Made by a program: the position numbers and the translations under genes. From assembly GCA_037140475.1 (NCBI GenBank), contig JBAXEJ010000001.1:1-64000 (forward strand): a stretch of DNA of 64,000 nt, given 5' to 3'. Positions within the stretch are counted from its first letter, which is position 1. Each line of letters opens with the position of its first letter. The DNA is from PALSA-1006 sp037140475 (lineage in GTDB: Bacteria > Pseudomonadota > Gammaproteobacteria > Burkholderiales > Gallionellaceae). Positions 55,399-61,658 of the stretch are shown here, piece by piece. The notes beneath the pieces are model-generated. The model was not told the origin of the DNA and made no database searches. It was given only the letters and a program-made list of their open reading frames with translations.

Positions 55399-56919
55399 TC
55401 AAAAGCGATACACAAACCATCCTGCAGCAAGAATTGCTGAAAGAGCAATCACCATTAACCAAAAATTTCGTTTACGCTGTTGAGTCGCAAAATCTAGTAA
55501 TGCCGCTTCATATTTGGTTATAGGATTTGCATTAAGCTGCTGATGGAGCAAGCGCGGAATCTGCGGCAGCAGAGTGGCATAGCGTGGCGCCTCTTCTTTC
55601 AGCGATTTAATAAACCCTCTCCAGCCCACCTGTTCTTTCATCCAGCGCTCTAACCAAGGCTTGGCGGTTTTCCAAAGATCCAACTCAGGATCCAACTGCA
55701 AACCCAAGCCCTCAATATTCAGTAACGTTTTTTGCAGCAAAACAAGTTGCGGTTGAATCTCAACCCCAAAACGGCGTGAGGTTTGAAACAAGCGCAATAA
55801 AATTTTACCGAACGAAACCTCGCGCAAGGGGCGATCAAAGATTGGTTCACACACTGCACGAATAGCCGCTTCTAATTCGTCAACCCGCGTTTTAGCAGGT
55901 ACCCAGCCGGATTCAATATGGACTTCCGCCACGCGTTTGTAATCACGGTTGAAGAAAGCGATGAAGTTTTGAGCCAAATAGTTTTTATCGACATCGGTGA
56001 GCGTACCCATGATGCCAAAATCTAAGGCGATGTAACGCCCATCCGCTGCAACTTGTACATTGCCAGGATGCATATCGGCATGGAAAAAGCCGTCGCGGAA
56101 AACTTGCATATAAAAAATTTCAACACCATCAGAAGCCAGTTTTGGAATATTAATATTGGCTGCGCGTAAGGCATCAATCTGACTAACGGGAATGCCATAC
56201 ATGCGCTCCATCACAATCACGTTGGTGTCGCACCAATCCCAATACATCTCGGGGACAAGCAATAAGTTTGATTTGGCAAAATTACGTTTGAGTTGGCTAG
56301 CGCAGGACGCCTCACGCATCAAATCAAGCTCGTCGTGCAAATATTTTTCAAACTCAGCGACCACTAACTTCGGCTTGAGGCGTTTGCCATCTTCCCATAT
56401 ACGTTCAATCAATCCCGCACAGATAGCAAGCAAAGCAAGGTCATGCTCAATAACGTGAACAATGCCGGGGCGCAAAACCTTAACGGCAACCTCTCGTCCA
56501 TCCGGCAAAACAGCAAAGTGAACCTGTGCTACTGAGGCGCTGGCAACAGGAATTTCATCAAAGCTTTGGAAAACCTCAAAGAGCTTTTTCTTATAGATTG
56601 ATTCAAGTAGGGCCACTGCCTGAACGGAAGGGAAGGGCGGTACCTGATCTTGCAATTTGGCTAGTTCGTCAGCAATGTCGGTAGGAATTAAATCGCGGCG
56701 GGTAGAAAGCATTTGTCCGAATTTAACAAAAATAGGGCCAAGATTTTCAAGAGCAAGGCGTAAGCGTTCAGCTCTAGGAGCTGAAGTGTTGCGGAAAAAA
56801 AGCAGGAGATTGAGCGGAGTTTGCAACCAGCGGGTGCGTTCATGGGCCAGTAAAAACTCATCAAGGCCGAAGCGCAACACGATGAAAAATATTTTGAAAA
56901 CTCTAAGGATACGCATCAT
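55399..56919 (-). CDS. ubiB: Ubiquinone biosynthesis kinase-like UbiB
   Basis: A 506-residue UbiB (ABC1/ADCK-type atypical kinase) needed for ubiquinone synthesis. The family KxGQ motif is VKFGQMLSTRRDLIP, the alanine-rich loop segment is ASASVAQVHFA, and the catalytic-type residues lie in FFHADMHPGNV and ALDFGIMG. Hydrophobic C-terminal residues (LMVIALSAILAAGWFVY) anchor it in the membrane. The second of two adjacent methionines may be the true start. Ubiquinone fits a respiratory lifestyle. Confidence 0.95.
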   Translation of the reverse strand: MMRILRVFKIFFIVLRFGLDEFLLAHERTRWLQTPLNLLLFFRNTSAPRAERLRLALENLGPIFVKFGQMLSTRRDLIPTDIADELAKLQDQVPPFPSVQAVALLESIYKKKLFEVFQSFDEIPVASASVAQVHFAVLPDGREVAVKVLRPGIVHVIEHDLALLAICAGLIERIWEDGKRLKPKLVVAEFEKYLHDELDLMREASCASQLKRNFAKSNLLLVPEMYWDWCDTNVIVMERMYGIPVSQIDALRAANINIPKLASDGVEIFYMQVFRDGFFHADMHPGNVQVAADGRYIALDFGIMGTLTDVDKNYLAQNFIAFFNRDYKRVAEVHIESGWVPAKTRVDELEAAIRAVCEPIFDRPLREVSFGKILLRLFQTSRRFGVEIQPQLVLLQKTLLNIEGLGLQLDPELDLWKTAKPWLERWMKEQVGWRGFIKSLKEEAPRYATLLPQIPRLLHQQLNANPITKYEAALLDFATQQRKRNFWLMVIALSAILAAGWFVYRF

Positions 56920-56984
56920 GTACTCAAGTAATTAATGAAGCTGAATAGTTCAATTGTATCAAGCGATGAGCTATAAAACGGGGA

Positions 56985-57018
56985 AATAAAAAACGGCGCG
57001 AGGATGAGTCGCGCCGTT
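56985..57018 (-). terminator. Rho-independent terminator after the Tim44-domain gene
   Basis: A perfect 10-bp stem (AACGGCGCGA and TCGCGCCGTT) with a 7-base loop is followed on the minus strand by six T. Confidence 0.9.
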
Positions 57019-57039
57019 CGAGTAGATCAAAGGACTATA

Positions 57040-57879
57040 TCAAGAAACTTGTTGAATGCCACTCAACAGCCAAACTGCTTTGTCATCTTTAGTATTCTTC
57101 TGCACATGCCAAATTTCATCAAAGTTTTCAGTCGCGTTATTGTTTTCACGCAACTGGCCGCTCATGCGTACGCTGGCAATAGCCATATCGTTCTCAGTAA
57201 CAACTTCAAGCAACTCAGCATTAACTGAAATCACAGCAGTTGTCTGAGGCGTGTTGTCACGCTCAGCAAATTGCATCGAAACTTCAGCATACATCTCAGG
57301 CGTTGTGTATTCGCGGATGTCATTGAGGTCTTTGCGATCATTCGCGGCTTGCAGGCGAATGAAAGAGGTTTTAGCGCTACGTAAAAAAGCTTCAACGGGA
57401 AAATCGCTAGGGATATTGCCAGCGGCAGGCGCAGCGATAGCAGCACTGCTCCCAGACATGGCTTGCGGTGCGGGGGCTGGAGAGCCGCTATAAGGAGCGC
57501 CAGAGCCAGCATATTGCATTGTAGATTGTTGCTTTTTGCGGAACATTGAAATTAGCAACATCACAACAGCACCCGCAGCTAAGGCCATCAAAATGCCGCT
57601 CATTGCACCTCCCAAACCGCCAAGCCCGCCCGCGAACATGGCACCCAAGCCAGCACCAATTGCTAAGCCAGCTAATGGGCCAAGCCATTTATTGCCAGTG
57701 GATGCAGGCGCTGCTGTAGGAGCAGGCGCAGCAGCGGGGGCTTTCTGCGTTTGTTGAGGAGACATAGAGCGCTGCTTGCCGACAGAACCACCACCGCCAA
57801 AGCGTTTTGCTTCAGCCGTTGTCGCGAGCAAAGAAAGGGTGGAAAGAACTATTGTTAACAGCAATAAAAAACGTTTCAT
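57040..57879 (-). CDS. Tim44-domain membrane protein
   Basis: A 279-residue protein. A signal-like N-terminal helix (MKRFLLLLTIVLSTLSLLAT) is followed by a low-complexity proline/alanine segment, a glycine/alanine-rich hydrophobic stretch (about residues 65-110), and a C-terminal Tim44-like domain (about 155-275; SDFPVEAFLRSAKTSFIRLQ). In mitochondria Tim44 aids protein import; the bacterial role is unknown, perhaps membrane-associated. The start at 57879 has GAGG upstream. It is the gene upstream of ubiB but is closed by its own terminator. Confidence 0.88.
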   Translation of the reverse strand: MKRFLLLLTIVLSTLSLLATTAEAKRFGGGGSVGKQRSMSPQQTQKAPAAAPAPTAAPASTGNKWLGPLAGLAIGAGLGAMFAGGLGGLGGAMSGILMALAAGAVVMLLISMFRKKQQSTMQYAGSGAPYSGSPAPAPQAMSGSSAAIAAPAAGNIPSDFPVEAFLRSAKTSFIRLQAANDRKDLNDIREYTTPEMYAEVSMQFAERDNTPQTTAVISVNAELLEVVTENDMAIASVRMSGQLRENNNATENFDEIWHVQKNTKDDKAVWLLSGIQQVS

Positions 57880-57967
57880 GTAAATCCTCAATTAAGTTGA
57901 AAACGACGCGAGTATAAAAAGGCGCAGACACTATATGGCGATGCTATCTTAAAACTCAAGGCCTTGC

Positions 57968-58597
57968 TTAGAACAACGGTTCCGAAATAAAGTTCAATGC
58001 TTCGTGATTGATAGGATGAATAAAATTTAATGAGCTAGCATGCAATCGTAAACTGGGCGCGCTAGCAGCATCGCCATATAGAGCATCACCTAAAATAGTA
58101 TGGCCAATACTCGCCATATGAAGCCGTAATTGATGGGTGCGGCCGGTCACAGGGGTAAGTAATACGCGACTGCAATGGTTAGATTCATCGTAGCCCAGCG
58201 AGGCGTAATGGGTGAGTGAGGGCTTGCCAAGCTGATGATCTACTTTTTGCAGAGGGCGATTAGGCCAATCTGCGGTGAGCGGCAAATTAATTTCGCCATT
58301 AGATGAAGTGAACTGGCCGGTAACAATTGCCACATAGCGCTTTTCTACTTTGCGGTCACGGAATAGCGCAGACAATGCTCGCTGCATTTCCGCGCCACGT
58401 GCGAACACCATCAAGCCTGAAGTTGCCATATCTAAGCGATGCACAGTTTGGGCATTTGAAAACAATTGTTGGACACGTACGGAAAGGCAATCTTGTTTAT
58501 CCACTCCGCGCCCAGGTACGGAAAGGAGCCCTGCTGGTTTATTGACCACCAGCAAAAAGTCATCGTGGTAAATCAAATCCAGCAAAGCTAAAGCCAA
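57968..58597 (-). CDS. RluA-family pseudouridine synthase
   Basis: A 209-residue pseudouridine synthase with the catalytic aspartate in TVHRLDMATSGLMVFA and the later LLTPVTGRTHQLRLHMASIGH. No S4 RNA-binding domain precedes it, so it resembles RluA more than RluC or RluD. The likely target is 23S rRNA and possibly tRNA, but the exact uridine cannot be read from the sequence. It starts one base after the yjdM stop. Confidence 0.9.
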   Translation of the reverse strand: MALALLDLIYHDDFLLVVNKPAGLLSVPGRGVDKQDCLSVRVQQLFSNAQTVHRLDMATSGLMVFARGAEMQRALSALFRDRKVEKRYVAIVTGQFTSSNGEINLPLTADWPNRPLQKVDHQLGKPSLTHYASLGYDESNHCSRVLLTPVTGRTHQLRLHMASIGHTILGDALYGDAASAPSLRLHASSLNFIHPINHEALNFISEPLF

Positions 58598-58598
58598 C

Positions 58599-58940
58599 TT
58601 AAGCTTTTTTTACAAATTCAGTTTTTAGCTGCATTGAGCCAATGCCGTCTATTTTGCAGTCGATGTCATGGTCGCCGTCAACAAGACGAATATTTTTTAC
58701 TTTGGTGCCGACTTTAACTGTTGAAGAAGAACCCTTCACCTTGAGATCTTTAATCACGGTAACGGAATCGCCATCAACCAGTATGTTGCCAAAGGCATCT
58801 TTGAACACACGCTTCTCTTCGCTACCCTCGGCGCTTATCGCAATTGGCCACTCATAGCCGCACTCTGGGCAAACGTAGTTAGCACCATCTTCATAAGTAA
58901 AGACGGAGGCGCATTTAGGGCATTCAGGTAGGTTGCTCAT
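58599..58940 (-). CDS. yjdM: Zinc-ribbon protein YjdM (PhnA family)
   Basis: A 113-residue protein with an N-terminal zinc ribbon (CPKCASVFTYEDGANYVCPEC) and a C-terminal SH3-like domain (VFKDAFGNILVDGDSVTVIKDL). It belongs to the YjdM/PhnA family, once linked to phosphonate use, although no direct phosphonate activity is proven. It lies downstream of the FHA-cytochrome gene by 21 bases. Confidence 0.93.
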   Translation of the reverse strand: MSNLPECPKCASVFTYEDGANYVCPECGYEWPIAISAEGSEEKRVFKDAFGNILVDGDSVTVIKDLKVKGSSSTVKVGTKVKNIRLVDGDHDIDCKIDGIGSMQLKTEFVKKA

Positions 58941-58961
58941 CGAATATTCTGCGTAAGTAAA

Positions 58962-60656
58962 TTATTTTTGGGTCGGATCAACATGAGTTGGTTTAATGCC
59001 TGCTTTAACAGGATAACTCAAGCCATCGTGAAACTGATGACAAGAGTCACAGCGGCTCGAAACTTTATGGTCAGCAACCTTATCGCCGACATGACACTCT
59101 CGGCACTTATCAATATCAGGCAAAGAGATATCGCTACTCAGTTTAGAGTTGGCCTTATCATGGCATTTCTCACAAGGTGTTACGGTGTGCTTGCTATGAG
59201 AGAATTTTGCCAAAGGGAACCAGTCACGGTTAATTTTTAAGGGGGCAAACTTCCAAGACATGTCTTCCGAATCGTGGCCGGTAATTTCATGACATTCGCC
59301 GCAGCTCATGGTTTTTCTAAAAAGTGAGATCTTTAATAAATTAAAGGTTAAACGATTTACACAGCCTAAGGAACGCTGCACTCCATTGCCTTTTATGTCA
59401 CGACATTCTTCTTTCGGAATGGTGCCTGTGGTTGAAATTTGATTTAAGAAAAATTGGTGCACGGTATGCTCAATCTCCCCAACCGTGCCATGCGGTACAA
59501 CGCCCACCATCGGATCACGATAACGCACTTTATGGCAGCCAGACTGTTGGCAATCACGCTGCATTTCGATATGCGCGAAATTTTTGCTTTTGGCATTACG
59601 ACGATGACAGTCTTCACAGACCATGATCATTTGCCCCTTGTTACTAGAAATTCCCTTCGGGTTTAAATGAGCGAGATGTGAAAATTTAAGGCCATTTTGT
59701 TCGACCACGGCCGCCTTGTCATTTAATAGAGGGCGCAAGGGTTCGGTAGCATTTTCTAAACTTGGTAAGGTAACGCGAAAACTAGGATGCGCTGATTTAA
59801 AATTGGCAACATTGCTTCGTGTGGTGTCCGGCTTTTGCTTTTTGAGATTTGCGTGGCAACTCCTACAGCGAGAAGAGTCATGTAAAACCAATCCAAACTT
59901 GCCGTTGTGATCTTTGTGGCAAGAGGTGCAATTCATCTTTTTTGTATCTTTGGCATGTGTTGATTCAGCCTTAAAGTGACTTGGTACATTGCCATGACAT
60001 TCAAGACAGACTTCGCTACTTACTGCGGTGAACGGCTGGCGATGACATACCGAGCACTTCGAGCCAAATACATCATGCCCTTCTGATAATTCGCCGGGCC
60101 TCCAAGAGTCAGTCATGGTGACGGGCAATTCGGCTTGCCAATCATTTAGACTAGTAGAAAACTTAGGGAGCAGCGGAATAACGACAAACAATAGAAAAAA
60201 TAAGAAGGCAAACAAGATGCTAATTTTGCGCTTGCTATACCCGAGCGCAGCGATTGTCAGGGGGGATTTCTTGTGTAATTCAATAGCTCGGTCACGCACA
60301 AGTTGGTGTTGTTCAAGCATCTCAACAGAGATTGCAAGATCGCATCCTTGAGCTGGGGGCAAGACTATTATTTCATATGGACCTAGCTCAATGTGTGTAC
60401 CGATATTAAGCGGCACGGTATGCATCATTGCGCCATTAACGCGGATCTCTATACCTGCGTGGCAGATCAAATATAAGTGACCATCATCACCACGGTTTAT
60501 GGTGGCATGATGCAAATAAACCTGATGATCAGGTAGGTAAATTCTGCATGCAGCTCCACGACCAATATCGAGGACATCGCTGTTAATGACACTTTCTGTG
60601 CCAATTGGCGCGCCTTGCGGATTGCGGCTTAGATGGGTAACTAGGCAGGAAATCAT
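58962..60656 (-). CDS. FHA-domain multihaem cytochrome c
   Basis: A 564-residue fusion protein I do not recognise as a named family. Residues about 5-105 form a cytoplasmic FHA domain (DIGRGAACRIYLPDH with Arg33, and a later VNG at 73-75), which normally binds phosphothreonine; the usual serine of the SxxH motif is replaced. Residues about 145-165 are a single membrane helix. The periplasmic part carries nine CxxCH haem motifs (from residues 201, 217, 243, 264, 347, 452, 495, 518 and 536) plus one CX4CH (369-375). This gives up to ten haems c. It follows the membrane cytochrome gene by 3 bases, so the two probably form a complex. Sensing by FHA and electron transfer appear joined in one chain. 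Confidence 0.88.
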   Translation of the reverse strand: MISCLVTHLSRNPQGAPIGTESVINSDVLDIGRGAACRIYLPDHQVYLHHATINRGDDGHLYLICHAGIEIRVNGAMMHTVPLNIGTHIELGPYEIIVLPPAQGCDLAISVEMLEQHQLVRDRAIELHKKSPLTIAALGYSKRKISILFAFLFFLLFVVIPLLPKFSTSLNDWQAELPVTMTDSWRPGELSEGHDVFGSKCSVCHRQPFTAVSSEVCLECHGNVPSHFKAESTHAKDTKKMNCTSCHKDHNGKFGLVLHDSSRCRSCHANLKKQKPDTTRSNVANFKSAHPSFRVTLPSLENATEPLRPLLNDKAAVVEQNGLKFSHLAHLNPKGISSNKGQMIMVCEDCHRRNAKSKNFAHIEMQRDCQQSGCHKVRYRDPMVGVVPHGTVGEIEHTVHQFFLNQISTTGTIPKEECRDIKGNGVQRSLGCVNRLTFNLLKISLFRKTMSCGECHEITGHDSEDMSWKFAPLKINRDWFPLAKFSHSKHTVTPCEKCHDKANSKLSSDISLPDIDKCRECHVGDKVADHKVSSRCDSCHQFHDGLSYPVKAGIKPTHVDPTQK

Positions 60657-60659
60657 GGG

Positions 60660-61634
60660 CTACCAGTAAAATAAAATAGCGAGAACATGAACGCTGAGTG
60701 AAGCCATCAATGCAACAGAAAACGGCACATGCAGATACAGCCAAGCGTCCATCCGGGCTTTAAGCATTACAGCAATATGAGCACGATTGACTAAGGTTTT
60801 TTTCCGCAATATCAAAGAATACAACTCAGCGATGATCTTAATTTGCTCATTTTTAACATACTTTGCTCCAAGTACTTGAATCTGCTTTGCTGCGTAAGCT
60901 GTTGGACAATTAAGCTGTTCACCGGTAAGCATTTGATACAGGTTTGAGCCAATATGCGTTTCTAGGCGTGACTTAAGCAGTAACTGATTCACATCGTCAG
61001 GCATGTCTAAAGCAAGAATGCGAGCACGCTCATCAATCTCTGCGATTTGTTTGATAATCATATCTAGAGTGTCTTGGCCCAGTATTTGGGTCATGACACG
61101 TGGGTAAAGTGTGTAGATGTAGAGTCCGTAATAACCAGTCGCAGAAACAATTAAAAGGAAAACATAGCTTAGGGTGTGCACACTCCAGCTAAATCTAAAG
61201 CCAGTATGTAATGTGGCAAGAACTATCAATGTTCCACCAAGATATATGTGGCCAGAGAGCCAGCCTTGTAAAGTAACGTGAAAACGCCAATTTTTTCGTG
61301 AAAGAAAACTCCGCCTCTCTTTTGTAGCAGAAGAGGATGGCAACGATATATTTTCATTTTGCGGAGCGGTATTTTTTGTGTCGTAGAGTTTCGTACGCCG
61401 TTCTCGCTGCAGAGGTGGGCGACGCTTGAGAAGACCGTAATAGAAAAGAATTATTACGATAGTGGCAGATGAAACCCCGAGGGTGTAGCCTAGAATAGTG
61501 CCGCCATAATGCCCTGTATTACTAGGCTCAAATAGAACAAAAGCAAAAATCGCAATCGAGATAATGACGCTACTCAATTTAAAATAGCGATTATTGCCGT
61601 ACGTTAAAACGGTTGGACGTTGAATCCAGTCCAT
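60660..61634 (-). CDS. Predicted dihaem cytochrome b membrane protein
   Basis: A 324-residue integral membrane protein with about five helices (near residues 20-36, 46-67, 125-143, 152-176 and 298-322). Histidines at 129 and 143 in one helix and 302 and 316 in another are each 14 residues apart, the pattern that holds two b haems in cytochrome b proteins. A cytoplasmic helical region separates helices 4 and 5. No closer family is obvious. It lies between the FeS flavoprotein and the FHA-cytochrome genes with gaps of 24 and 3 bases, so it probably carries electrons across the membrane between them. AAGGTGA precedes the start. Confidence 0.8.
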   Translation of the reverse strand: MDWIQRPTVLTYGNNRYFKLSSVIISIAIFAFVLFEPSNTGHYGGTILGYTLGVSSATIVIILFYYGLLKRRPPLQRERRTKLYDTKNTAPQNENISLPSSSATKERRSFLSRKNWRFHVTLQGWLSGHIYLGGTLIVLATLHTGFRFSWSVHTLSYVFLLIVSATGYYGLYIYTLYPRVMTQILGQDTLDMIIKQIAEIDERARILALDMPDDVNQLLLKSRLETHIGSNLYQMLTGEQLNCPTAYAAKQIQVLGAKYVKNEQIKIIAELYSLILRKKTLVNRAHIAVMLKARMDAWLYLHVPFSVALMASLSVHVLAILFYW

Positions 61635-61658
61635 TAGGTCACCTTAATAATGTGTTGT

